From NCBI GenBank assembly GCA_019614645.1, contig JABWDB010000035.1, positions 3,100,001 to 3,164,000 of the forward strand: a stretch of 64,000 nt of DNA, read 5' to 3'. The translations under genes and the position numbers were made by a program. Below the pieces are notes generated by a model. It worked only from the letters and a program-made list of their open reading frames with translations. It was not told where the DNA came from and did no database searches. This stretch comes from Stratiolaelaps scimitus. Its lineage: Eukaryota > Arthropoda > Arachnida > Mesostigmata > Laelapidae. Shown here piece after piece: positions 48,913 to 61,350 of the stretch (positions within the stretch are counted from its first letter, which is position 1; every line of letters starts with the position of its first letter).

Positions 48913-51704
48913 TCATATTTACTTTTATGGGCAGTATCTCCGCAATAAGATTTGTTAAGTAGTAGTGGCAACTAATGTGGTCTGCGGCATAGCTAGCACT
49001 GTGCAGAAAGGAAGGCACCGTACACCCCCTGTATGCGTCATAAATACTGCATGTTTACATACACGGGGCTTTCTACAGACACCCTATTGACCACAGTAGT
49101 TGTTCACAGACGTGAAGTGGACAGAGGTATTGAGAGAAAGTCTGGTCTTGAGAGAGTGAGAGAGAAGTGAAGCAGCTGAGAGTCAGCTAACCACGTCATG
49201 TCCGCACGGTGAGGAGGATGTGTGGTGCTCGTGGCTGGGCCTGCACACATCTCACCACCCTTTACTGAAGAATGCGATAAGCGATACCGGGAAGGGTGGT
49301 GCTGTTGAACATCGTCAACAGTTCCATAAGGGGGAGCGGCCATGGTGTCGGCATGCATTAGCATGCCAACACCCCCCTTTTAAAAAAAAGAAGCTCCAAC
49401 CTAGCTGTATTATTGGATGGGGAAGACCTTGCATACAGTTTGTGGGTTCCACAAGGGATACCGTTTAGGAAATTCATATTTTCGATGTCAGAGGTTGAAT
49501 TATCCCCATGTTCTCTCAGTGTCTTGCCACAAAGCTCGTGGACACGGAATCTAGAAGGATCATTCCTCTGGTTCACATTGCTACACCGTCATTACGAGCT
49601 CTTTAGACAGCGTTAATTATCATCATCATGCTAATTAAGTAGATTCTTTCGTTCGTCTAGGCGACCCTCTGAACTGTTGAATTTTCTGCTTCTTGACTAT
49701 CGCGTCTCGCAATGGCAAATGAAGCATTGATATTCTCACACGGATATCGGATTAACCTCCATCGCGCTCGCTGGCCGTAGTCCATCGCGCTCGCTCCCTT
49801 CGCCTCTCTGTCAGCATTGCTGCCTCTCTTGAGACCCTTCTCATCAGAGCGAAAAACCGTTCTTAAAATGACGGCGTCAGCCGAAATTGTTCTCGGCGCG
49901 TACGTTCAGCCATAGATCCTAATTCCATCGTTCAGGATAAACCAGAATCTATGTAACGGTGAATGATGAAGGTTTGAAGATTGCTCGAAGTCTTACTGCT
50001 CTACCGGGTACATTGTGTTGAGGCAGCAGTTTATCAAGTCCACATCAAAATGTTCGTTGTTTTAAAAACATCTCATGAGACAATGTCGTGCTCCAGTGAA
50101 TGCGTTTGATTCTAATAAATGCGTCATCAGACCAATGTAACTGTCCAAAGTCGGCGTGCACAGTTATAACTTACAGTGTTATCGTTGGCTGCGACATCAA
50201 ATGATTCGGGTGGCTGTCTCTGAACTCAACCTGGCACACAGATTGTGTTTGCTCACGCTATTCTTGAGGGACAACTCTACCGGGAGTCGACGAACGATTT
50301 CATGACGGTGAACTTTGAGCATCTACTGGAAACACGACCCATTGAATAAATCCCTTCTACTAGACCAACAACAACAACAACAACAACATCACCGACATCG
50401 ACAACAACTCTCGGCAATGTGGGTTCAGTTTGAAACGATCTGCTTCCAAAGATTCACAGTGTGAATGGGTTCAATAACCTCTGTGTGCGGGTGGAGCAAC
50501 TGTTATTCGACCTTGGGATCACCAAGATTGAGCTCATTTGAATGCAAATTAGCCAATTTATTATTATTGGCTGAGGCGCATTGCACTAGCTGTGTTATTC
50601 AGTGCTGTCTGTCCACCCGTCTTATTGAGTACGCTCCGATTTTGCCATACTTGACCAAATGCTATTCAAGAGATAGATGTTATCAATTCTCTAACTGGTT
50701 GAATGGTCTTCTCTAAAGTTCCAAATATACTAAGTAACGCCGAGTTGGTTGGTTCTTGCGACACCACTTATCGTTGAATACAAAGTAAAGGTCCACAATC
50801 GAGCAAAATTAAATGACCGGACTCCTAGTCTCTGAACCTGGACAACAACGTCGTCCGTGACAAATCCTCTCGAACAAAGCAAACAGCATGGTTCAACCAA
50901 GCGGGTCGATTTGAGCGAACGCTTTAAAGAGTAGGACTCACTACTCAAAGAGGTACAAAATTAAAAGAAAACACAGCCCCTCGGGCGTACGAAGCAGGAG
51001 AAGGCGGAGCAGTAATAACAAAAACAATAGCTGTATCAATTACTCTAAAGATCACTCAATTGTTCATTTTGGATGGCCCTCCCTCAAGGCAAGTGAAAGA
51101 ATATATAATATGACAATACTCAGATGAGATGGCAGGATGCCTGTCACCTATTCGTGAATGGTAATAGGCACCCAGCGTATTGTTCCATGTGCTGCCTCGC
51201 TGCGGCCGATTCGGCTAAATAGGATGGCAGGCATCTGATGGTATTATACATTGTGTTGGGCTAAAACAAGGCCAAGTTGCCTGGTAGTTGCTATTGCTGT
51301 ATTATATAACTTACGGTAGTAAAGCTGTTGTTTCTGCTGCTGCTGATGCTGCTGTTGTTTACGTATTCATGTGTGTTCACTTGACTTGCTCTCGTACCAG
51401 GGATTTAGTTATCGCGAGTGGCTCTCAGTGGGGTCATTTGACGTCATATAGTAACAATAATAATAATAATAATAAAATAACCGCTGCAAGCTAATCGAAT
51501 AAGCATTGTCGAGCTTCAATGATCAGCGCTAAATATGAGCAACAAATGCATGCGTTAGCTAGCATTTAGTGACAATCTGGCTCACTGCTCAGAAGGTACA
51601 AACCGAGCATCGAGACAGCGTCGTGGTCTATCTAAGACGACAGGTGTCAACGCGAAGCGTATGGCAGACTCGAGCGGTGTGAAGCCATCTCTCTCTCTCT
51701 TTCT

Positions 51705-51738
<34 letters not shown>

Positions 51739-54736
51739 CCTTTATCTGTATATCTCTGTCGAGGTGAAGCGCTGACGGTCGCGCTACTGGTACAACACAA
51801 ACTGAGATCGATAGACAGACAGACATACGAAACGCATTTCGAAGCTCGATATATAACAATGTATGTTAGTGAATAAGGTGACAGTGAATAAGATGAAAGG
51901 ATGTGGCCCCACAAAACCGCGGCGACACGAAACGTTGTTCGTTTTCTCTCTCTCTCTCTCCCTTTTTATCTACGCGGCGCCTTTTGAATGGCAGAATAAT
52001 CCCTTTTTCCCTCCGGCGACGCAAAATGGCACGAAACCTCGATGTGAAGAAGACCTTCAGATGAATTTATCTGTAATTACGTGGAAGGGGGTACTCGTCC
52101 TTCGCACAATGGTATTCATCTGTAGTACTCGGACACAATTGTTACTCTAGGATGTTTATTGGCGTTAACTGTGTCAGTGATGAACAGACGAATTTTTGCA
52201 AGCATTTTGTATGAATTAGCTATACATCTGACCGCTGCACTACCGCTGAATGAATCTTGGATATGCATCCCCATGCTGCTGAGCACGTCTGTCCATTAGT
52301 TCAATCGAACTAGCGTGGTCTTTGCAGAACAACGCCCTATTTTTCGAGATTCGTATTTCGGACGCACCGATACGGTGCACCTGTCTAGACAAAGACTCCG
52401 GGACGCAAATAAAATCAGACGCACGCCGTAAGAAATGGCGAGCACTTGAACTATACTAGTCATTTAGAATTGATGGACTACTCTCGGCAGAGGGTGGTGG
52501 TTTTAGCAGGCAGAGGTCGTCTTGTCATTCACGTCAACCCCCTGCACTGGATCGGCCTATTTTAATGGAGACTGGAATGTCCCTGGTGGTGTCCGTGCGT
52601 TTGAAGGAAAGTCTCTCCTCTCAAGAAAAAAGTCACCTAGAAATGTACTAGGTTTGGAAGCACGTACCTCTTCCTCTTGGCAAATTCATTTCTACCGAGT
52701 TATGTGTTTAGCAGTGTGCCTCGAAGGCGTTGTGTTGATCGTTGAAATCACGATGAAATCATGATGGCGTTGGGCCAGATCACCACTTGACGACAAGGCG
52801 GGTCCTTCTAAGAAATGGGCGTATTCGTCGATTGAGTTCTACCTTCTAAGGTCGTATTGGCCATGTCAATTTATTGGATCTGTGTGTCGGCACATGAAAA
52901 TCGATCACAGATGATTTTGTCTAATGGGAACACAATTGTCGTTCCACAATCAATGTGGGCTTGACTTTATAGATTGAAATAATTCGTGTTAAGGTTTATT
53001 GTATTTATAAAATGCGATCAACTCAACTGGGGTGTGCTATGATAAATTCGCCATGGAGAATTCAACGATGGAGAAAATGCCCATCCGAGGGGCGTCACAC
53101 GGACGCCATTGATGCTATGGACCCTGGATATGTTGCAAGTATTATATCAGTAATGTCCAAGTACCAGTATTTTCTTAAGTACCCGTAACGTGCTGCGCCG
53201 TCTGCAAGAGAGCAATTTGCAGCAACTGTAGTAAAAATTACTGTTATATAACATTTGTCGCATTGTACAGCCAATGAAGCCTTGAGTCATGATTTTCTAA
53301 CTCAAATGATAATTACCACCGTCATACTCATATATGCCATATCCATCTATTAAGCTTCTCGTAGTGAGAGTTGAGACTGTGCCAAGATTCTAAGTAGACG
53401 TAATGGGGTACCTCTATGTCAAAGGAATAAGTCTGTAGAACAATGCATATTAAGATGGCAGAGATTTTGGGGTTTCCACGCGAATACAACGCAGATAAGT
53501 GGGACGAGAATCATTATCGATATTGCAGGACGCAATTGTGCAAATATAAGCCCTTACACTCATTCATTATCTCTGTTTTTGTTTTGGTGAAACTACTTTT
53601 GGGAACGAGAGACGTATCTTGGATACGCTCTCACACTGCATAGCCCAGCGAGGATCGCTGATTTCAGCATCAGTGCTGAAGCACTGCATAAACTAAATAT
53701 GTCAATACTGCTCAAATAGTTCTCCTAATATGATTTCTATGTATTCAGCGTAACGTGTACCAAAGGAGTCCACGGCAGCAATCCCAGCGATCGTGTACCA
53801 GCCATTGCGCTCTATATAGAGAGAATGATCAGAATGATAGAGCGTCAAAATATTATATTCTATAAACAGTTTGGAAAGCCGTGTAAATGATGGATGCTTG
53901 AGTGAGAGGGCTGAGAGTTTTCAACGTCATGAATTGCAAGCACCACGTCCGAACTTGACCCCTGTGTCGCTATCGTCTCGTGGACTAAAGCGGTAGGAGG
54001 TGGTCAGGCATCGACGAGAGCACAGCAGCAATATGATAGACGTCGCTAACATTCTGTTAGGGTTATAGATATTTATGAACATAAAAAAATATTTTTATAT
54101 GCACATATATAATAATAATAGCAAACACTTTATTCAAAGGTATAATTATATTATATATACACGGGAGGACAAAAGTAGGCTTACAGTTAACATTTCTGCG
54201 TATAGAGCTCGAAAACAATACGCCTACCTGCCTATCCAGCTAGCTACCTATCCTCTTCAATACGCTTTCAACATGGAAAAAAGCAGCTTTACAGTAAGGA
54301 CTATTGTGAAAAGGACAAAGGGTCTGGTGGCGGGAAAATCCGGTTTAAGTATAAAGAGTTCACTTGGCGTTCACCTCATTATACCACACACACACACTGA
54401 AGATATCACAGTACGCAATAAACATTGTTACATATCATTCTCTCCACAAACATTACCAACAGCAAAGAAGTTCAACAAAAAACATTACGGTTACAATGGC
54501 AGTATCGCAAGTGGCACCAATTGAAAATGAAAATACAATTCACATTATGATCTGCATAAATTGTTTTACAAATTCCTTCTTAAATTTTCTCACTGTACTT
54601 ACTGGACGAATCTCCAGGGGTAGCTCAGGATGGTCAAGATAGTCGGTAGGCTAAAACATGTTTAAATTCACTTAAAAAAAGAGATGCACTCGTAACTAAG
54701 GCAACTCTGAACGTGGCAGGATGGCGCTTAGAGTGG
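48913..54736. other. Intergenic stretch with microsatellites
   Basis: Notable elements are a strong hairpin (49344-49373), (CAA)n at 50369-50387, (TAA)n at about 51452-51477, and a CT-then-TA compound run at 51687-51737. CAGCTGAGAGTCAGCT near 49175 resembles the core of the family-2 SINE tail. ORFs such as 54075-54524 (+) are AT-rich and not protein-like. Confidence 0.45.
49344..49373. repeat. Hairpin, 13-bp arms with one mismatch
   Basis: GGTGTCGGCATGC, loop ATTA, GCATGCCAACACC, followed by a C run and an A run. No function is known. Confidence 0.65.
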
Positions 54737-55900
54737 CTAGTGGTGAAGGTAATCGAAAAAGCGATTCGACTCGGGAATAAGACCTTTTACAGTCTCAAAT
54801 GCACGAAAGGCTACAGGTAGACTATGGATTTTATCAACAGAGAGCAACTTGTTGAACGTATACAGACTTTCCACCGAGACTCTGCGGCTCTTACCAAATA
54901 CGGCTCTTTGCGCATCATTCTTATTAGCATTAACTACTAGACCGAAAGTTTTGAATACATGAATGGCACCCCTGACATGGACCAAAGCACTCCGTATATC
55001 GGTGAGTTTAGCGAGACCAATACGAAAGGGCATTGAGGTATCATCTGCATAGGTAGTCATCTTCGAGAGTTTATTCGTCGAGTCCTTTTTTTTTTGTTCG
55101 AGTCTTAAGCAGAATGAAGTTCACAAATATAATGGACATGCACGACCCGAGTGCCGAGCCTTGCGGCGTTGCGGCGTTAATCACCTTCCAAGCAGATACA
55201 ATTCTACCAGACTTAACAGCCTGCCGTCTACTTGAGAGATCCGAACCAATTAACTGTGCTATACGCAAAAAACGACACGCCCCAACATCTGTAGGAGTAT
55301 CGAGTGGTGCAAGCAGCCGGGACAAGACAGACCTTCTTTGCTTCAATTGTATAGGTGATCTTCCGCCATAGATACGCAAGTGCCAGTTCTGTCGAACATA
55401 ATTTCTGTAACCGAACTGTCCTATTGAGAAGAGGCATGCTTCTTCAAGATGCCTGTCGAATCTAAATCACCAATTTCTCAAAGTTCTTATACAAGAAGTC
55501 GACCAGAGATATAGGTCTGTGTTGGCGTCAGTGTGAAGATTTTTTGAACAGCGAAATAATTCTTGCATCCCTTAGTTTGGTAGGACAAAACCAGAGTCGA
55601 ACAGCAGGTTGGTTATACTATCTGGTAGACGAGTAAGATCTGAGGCGTTTTCCTTTAGGAGTATACTCTGAACCTCTGTTGTCTCGCAATTCCAGCCAGC
55701 TTTAGTGCCCTCCCGGACTAACTGAACCTCCAGTGCACTGCCGTGCTTTAGCTGGAACGAATCCTGCTTAGCACGCCAGGTTTCCGCCAGCTCTGCCCGG
55801 ACGTAAGATCAAACTTCGATGGAAGACACAATGCCGGGTACAATGGTGGCTAGTCCAATGGGGGCGAAAGGCCTCTTGAGCTCATCCGCAGTCGCTTGTA
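54737..55900 (-). pseudogene. LINE reverse transcriptase remnant, internally deleted
   Basis: From the 5' side: LRDARIISLFKKSS and RPISLVDFLYKNFEKLV (RT motif 1 region, about 55580-55480), TELALAYLWRKI, SRRQAVKSGRI, then motif B as ATPQGSALGS near 55145-55175. Motif C is intact: YADDTSMPFRI (about 55055-55020). After FGLVVNANK it jumps to NDAQRAVFGKSRRVSVESLY. Compared with the copy at 62765-64000, about 110 codons between these points are missing, an internal deletion. It ends at 54737 without the family tail. Frameshifts separate the pieces. Confidence 0.82.
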
Positions 55901-56019
55901 GATAGAGAAGCTGCTTACCGGAATGGAGATCAAGAACACAAGAAAGGTCCGCCTTAGACTTCCCTCTGTCACAAGATTCACCACTAAACTTCTATCATTT
56001 AGAGGCATCACACTTCAAC

Positions 56020-56190
56020 GACAAGAACATCCGCTTGTGGAACGCGGCCCTAGCGATCCTTCGAGCCGTCCAGTATCCTCGAAAACTGCGAGTTCCGTTC
56101 GAGTCCCGTGTCGTGACATAAAAGAGAACTTAAGCATTGTAAAAAGTGCAGTTCCTTTAATAAACCAATAAAGCTTTACCTTTACCTTTA
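56020..56190 (+). mobile_element. tRNA-derived SINE (family 1) inserted in a LINE
   Basis: The head ends with a B box CCGTTCGAGTCCCG near 56095-56108. It is followed by TCGTGACATAAAAGAGAACT, AAGCATTGTAAAAAGTGCAG and the tail AATAAACCAATAAAGC with two CTTTAC units. It splits a minus-strand LINE, whose endonuclease lies at 56300-57060 and RT at 54737-55900. Flanks TTTAGAGGCATCACACTT and TTTAGATGCCACTT suggest a decayed target-site duplication. Confidence 0.78.
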
Positions 56191-56299
56191 GATGCCACTT
56201 GTCAAGTTATTTAACATTGCACCTTAACCGACGAGGACCAGGTGAGAACACAACTTACCCGCACTATAAGCTGAACTCCCACTATTAACCACAGCGAAA

Positions 56300-57060
56300 C
56301 ATTTATCATACTCACAATATAGTGGCTTCAATAAAGCCTCAAATACAGAGTAGACATCGTCAGCATCACAGACTTCGAGTCAGTTAATGGCCTTATACGA
56401 GCAGCAAACGAGTCCCTAGAGAGTCTATTGTGCAGCCAAGTGGAAGTCGACGCTTCAGGGGCTCGCTTGGGATCGGATGGTGGTCAGAAAAAAGCGGGGG
56501 TCAACCAGACCGCAGAAACTACACCTGGAGACCTATCGCTGTTAACTATCGCTATGTGATCAATGAAAGTATTCGAGGATGAGCGCGTTACCTTGACATG
56601 CTGATAGTCTTCTGGTGGGAAGAACGGCGTGTACTCTTTACAAGCTTTTGTGTCAAGGAGGTTTACGTTCGTATCACCTCACATCATATTATATTAGACA
56701 TGGGAGAGTTGAACTAGTGGAAGTAACCCCACCAAATACATCGGGCAGAGTGCTCTTGTTAGAGAAGTATCTGGAATAGAAGCCAGCTATGTGCCCATCA
56801 AAGTCAGAATCCTTTTTAACCCGAAGATAAACTACCGGAACAGTGCCATCAATACTGGTTCTAACTGTTTTCCACAACCGAGAATGTTGTACAGACAGAA
56901 ATGTACAACATTCTCGGACGAAAACACCCGCGCTGCCACCACGAGTCCCAGACCCATGGCTACACTCGACGAAGCTAAAATTTGGAATACAGGTATCAAG
57001 CGTGATCCGTATTTTTTTGGCTACGTTTCGCTCACCACAAACCCACCAAGGCAAGCTCCC
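56300..57060 (-). pseudogene. LINE endonuclease domain, inactivated
   Basis: The upstream ORF (57054-56689) includes IPNFSFVECSHGSGTRGGSA and VFVRECC, the GGG-type strand of APE endonucleases. Then come GDTNVNLLDTKACKEYTPFF (the GD.N motif, about 56680-56620), VTRSSSNTFIDHIAIVNSD, and SPGVVSAVWLTP. The catalytic SDHHP is present only in the next frame, because a T run near 56488-56493 appears one base too long. With the RT at 54737-55900 it forms one LINE interrupted by the SINE. Confidence 0.75.
56878..56917. repeat. Perfect 16-bp stem with 8-nt loop inside the endonuclease remnant
   Basis: CCGAGAATGTTGTACA, loop GACAGAAA, then the exact reverse complement. In protein terms it spans RECCTFLSVQHSRLW, so it either arose by a local inverted duplication or is a fortuitous feature of the element. 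Confidence 0.8.
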
Positions 57061-60000
57061 TCGTCACTAAGGTGGCTGATGCAATATAGTAGAATGACCG
57101 CAGCCATTTAGCGCGGTTATTGGAACAGTGCAATCGTATAACTGCGATATATGGAAATGTTTTATTCTAGGTATGGTGGGGGGGGGCTGTCGACTGGAAG
57201 CATACGGTTGTTTAGTTGACACATTCACCATTAGAGAACTACAATGAGGTAGTTGCGATGCGGCTGCAACGATACAAATTGCGAAGTTTGAAGGTTGACG
57301 TTGATCAACGTTCCCCCAGCTCCTGTCAGTAGAAAATGGCTTAGGGAAAGTGTGGCTATTTGAAACTAAGCACGTTATAAGCCTGTAGGCTACATACGAG
57401 CCGATATCCTTCACAGTACGTTGACAATTTGGTCGTCAAGGGACAGTCACGACGAGGTGGATAGCGAATTTTGTCGTTGAAAAGAAAGCGAATTGAAGGA
57501 CGGCGCCCTTGGCACAACGAGCCAATGAGTCGCGTCGGTGAGTCACTCGGACTCCGTTTGAGTGGGCGTGCAGAGGCGAAACAAATATGGTATTTCGTTC
57601 TGGGCCTTGCCCGTTCCTCGTTATTCATTATGCTCGTTATTATTATTATATTAATTTACTTTTTGTCATTTTTCTTTGCTTTAGCCCCCCCCCCATCTTT
57701 TTGTTAAGGCTCGCAATGTCGCTCTGTTCGCTCGCCAATGGGGTTGAAATAGCAAATTGGCCTTTTTTTTCGATGATGTTTTGGTCTTTTTGTTAAGAGT
57801 GTTAAATGGAGAGAATTGTCACCGTTTATGGGAGGTACATTTTTGTGAATTGCGATTGTTTTTTATTGGTTTAGCGGTAACAATACACAAGAAGTGTTCC
57901 CATGCCGAACATGGATCCTGGTCGAGATACACGTCGATGTTCACTGCGTGTACCACAGTGATCACTAGCCGAGGTTGAGCAGAGCGTATACATCGGTTTT
58001 TACTAAATCCTAATGGTCGCATGAGCTCCCGTCGAGCGATGCCGATTTTTGCGTTCGAACATTCGTTCGGATAAAAACATACGCTTTTAGCATTTCATAC
58101 TCTCTGGTATTTTGGTCACACCCATTGTGCACGTTCTTCCCGTTCGATTTGATGTGACAATGTAGGGGGACAACCTAAAATATCTATGTATTACAATGTA
58201 TAATATAACATGGCTAAAATTTAATTGATATTGAGGCACGATTTAAACAAGATATTAGGGCATTGTTTTATGACCAGTTAATTCCACGATTTGAGCCTGA
58301 GACGGGGCAGAGAAGTGGACTAGAGAAGTTCGTTGTGGACAGTTGTTGGCAGTTGATGGCATTAACAAGAGACATTTAAAAAAAATGCAGGCCCACGCCG
58401 ATTGCATGGAAGAATAACATAGAGATTAGAACGTTTCTATAAAATGAGAGACAAGTATTTTTCGAGACTAGTAGCGTGAACATGAAGCACTAATTATAAC
58501 TGCAACGATGAGACTAGGATTGTAAGTGTTAAAAAAATATACAACTAAAAAAAACATATTGTTTTCCTTCATTATTATACAATAAATAAGCAACAGCATA
58601 AGGTACTGGCGAGACCATTGGAATGAACGCAATAAAACCACGTTATGTGATAATATTATCGCCAACAAGGAACTCTTGACTATTTGGGGATATGGCTCTT
58701 CGAGTGTCTCTTCCTCGAAGTGGCCGTTATGTGTTCATACGACATTTACGTACGTATTTTCGTTTTGGAAGGAATGCGACTAAGCGTAGAGAGTAATTGG
58801 TTTAAGGGCCTTCGCCGGAGGCTGCAGGCATACACAGATGATCTCGACGATAATGACGTTCACGTTTTTGTTGCTTTTTTTTAGAGAGAGAGCAGTCTGG
58901 TCAATAAAGCCGAAAGTACCTGTGTGGGAATTCGGTGTGTAGGTAATTCCCGGATGGTAATCTAAACATCGTGACCCAAAAAAGGCCCACATTTGTTTGT
59001 GTTAGGTGCTAAGGCACCATCGCTGACCGCACCCTAGGGAAAGGCGTATTGCCTGCGTGCCAGCATGCCTCGGCTGTGCTACTTTCATTAGCTTACTTAT
59101 TGCTCTACTGTGATTATCACCTGACACCCACGCTCTGTATCGCTCACACGAGATGATTGCCCGTCGGTGCCTTGAACAAACCTGACACCGTGAGCAACTG
59201 GCTACGCGAGGAGATTGACAACTTCATATCAGATAGAACATCATAGACTCCTTTTTCGTTATCGTTCGTATATTCCCTAAGCCATGTGGGTACCTTTTTA
59301 GCAACTGTCATCCGTCTAAACACAGATAGGGGTTTCACCTCATCATTGGTTTCGGCGGTAAATGACCAGACACTCGACCGTCTTCGGAGTCACTAACCAA
59401 AAACAATTTCAAGCTAGCATATCGATAATATATATATATATATTTGCTCAACTGCAACCAGGCATATTACACGTATTTTAAAAATGAACTTTAATAAGAT
59501 CGCCGTTGTGTGGCTGTACGAGCAAATACATTAACTTGTTAGGCAATACAGTAATGGCTGTTTCTCATACAGAACAGCCACTAGGTCAGCCCTTATTCTC
59601 TCTGTGTTAACACGAACGTGCACCGCGCCACTTTGTTGCCTCGAATCGCGCAATTTTTTCTGATCCTCTCGTAGCTCTCTAGAGACGCTCTTCTTTCGTT
59701 GAAGATGGGTGTTACCCCATCTATTATGCAAGCAATTTTCTCTTCATATGGTGCCGGTTGTAGAGCTCATAGATGTAGGAAGGACCCGTCTATTCTTTCA
59801 TTCTACCTTAATGAGTTCTTGGGACGTATCTCTTGCATAAAGGCTCACTTACGTGCTTTCAGTATAAGTGCCTCTCTGCGCAGATCTTAGCTCACCGTGG
59901 AAAGTCATTTACGTTTCAACCTGAAGCCCTTGGAGATTTTTCCTCTCTTGACGAAATTTTCGACCTGAGTTATCCATTCACGCTCATAGCCCATCTGACA

Positions 60001-60950
60001 ATAAGTTGAGGAAATAGCCCAGAGTTACTGTTCTACCTCACTGAGAATACCCTTATCAGCATATGCCCAATTTATTCATGGTACGGTATGCTGGTACGGC
60101 ATGCTGTACATGCCAGTAAAATACAATGCGGCCAATGGTAGTTATATATATATATATGTTATATAATCCGCAACTATTATATAAATGGCAGTAAATAAAC
60201 AGCCATGGCTGTAAATTGATCATTGACAAAACAAATGCGTTCAAACCTTTTCCACGGGAACACTTTATACGTATATAATCCTACGAAAGCTTTAATCTGT
60301 TCGTATGATTGTTTGAACTCCCTTTGAAATATCGTCAAACCTCTGCCCACCAGACTACCACAAGAATGACAAGGACGCACAGGTGCTAATCGGTAATAAT
60401 AGATGTCAAAAGGAATTTGGGAAATAACGGTGCGGGAGTTACTAACATATGACTTAGTTTATTATTATGTATTTAATAGAAACTATGCTTAATGCCTGCT
60501 TGACATCGAAACCGGGGCAAAAAATGACACACGGTAATGTAAATTTCTAAAAAAACATAATGCATATGTACAATATATATATCGAGAATGAATATATATT
60601 ATGCATATACATGTCACCACAAAGGTTGCTCTTGTGATATTTAGCATGGTGTACTCCTGATTGCACATGCTCTAACTCTGAAGAGATGAATAAAATGTGA
60701 ATAATGTAACAGCCGGCCGTGTTGATGCGCTTCTAGTCTAAAAACAGACTGCTAAATTCGATTCCTTTGGAAGCTACAGTAGTATGCATGAGTAGGTCAG
60801 GGTATCTGCGAATACTGGTTCAATGCAAGATGTTCACTTCTGATCATATGATGTAGTCACTGATAGATATCATTAGTGATTAGAGGTTCGAAAAATACCT
60901 GGCACCAATGATATACCAATATATCATCTTTCAAATAGGAGCACACCAGT
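57061..60950. other. Intergenic stretch, nothing assigned
   Basis: 57067-57414 (-) is an open frame directly upstream of the endonuclease remnant and may be its decayed 5' part. A G run (about 57177-57187) and a C run (about 57685-57694) flank a CpG-rich patch at 57440-57560. A TA run is near 59430-59444. AAATTCGATTCC at about 60752-60763 is B-box-like, so 60715-60770 may be a tRNA-like remnant. Confidence 0.4.
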
Positions 60951-61350
60951 GCGTAAGACGCAACGACAAGTAAACTGCCACCGCATCGGGGGATGTCACA
61001 GCCTTTTCGAGGAAATCTCCGCGAGGAGGGGCTGCGATATTATCCTGATGAGCGAGCCGAACTGGCACACAGTTCGCCGCAGAGACGATTGGGTAAGGGA
61101 TGAGGACAAGGACATGTGCATAGCGGATCGCTCAGGGAGAGCTGCGAGGAAGTCACGATCGAGGAGGTCGAGACAGCGGGGGACAGACTGAAGTCGAGCA
61201 AGGCACCCGGTTCAGACGCCATACCACCCGCAACGACAAAGCTGCTATTCAAGGAATTTCCTCGAGTGGAAGCCCAGGTTACCAGGCAAATACCTTAGTG
61301 TGAGACCTGGTGTCTATGCAGGATTTACCTTTAACCTCTTAAAGAAAAAA
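60951..61350 (+). mobile_element. R1-like LINE fragment, internally deleted, with oligo(A) tail
   Basis: The first frame reads VNCHRIGGCHSLFEEISARR then GCDIILMSEPNWHTV and WVRDEDKDMCIAD, the start of an R1-type endonuclease (QVN.NR and SEPN motifs). It then shifts to EEVTIEEVETAGDRLKSSKA and PGSDAIPP, the entry of the reverse transcriptase (KAPG.D.IP). Most of the endonuclease and linker are missing. At about 61291 it joins the tail CCTTAGTGTGAGACCTGG to TTTAACCTCTTAAAGAAAAAA, shared with 36845-36908. Nonfunctional. Confidence 0.78.

Noticed and set aside
49344..49390. Bacterial-style intrinsic terminator (hairpin followed by a homopolymer)
   Set aside because: The window is eukaryotic, the tail is A/C rather than T on the relevant strand, and no gene ends there.
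60949..61191. An independent 80-codon gene
   Set aside because: The SEPNW and QVN motifs identify it as the start of an R1-type LINE endonuclease, and it runs into RT sequence in another frame.
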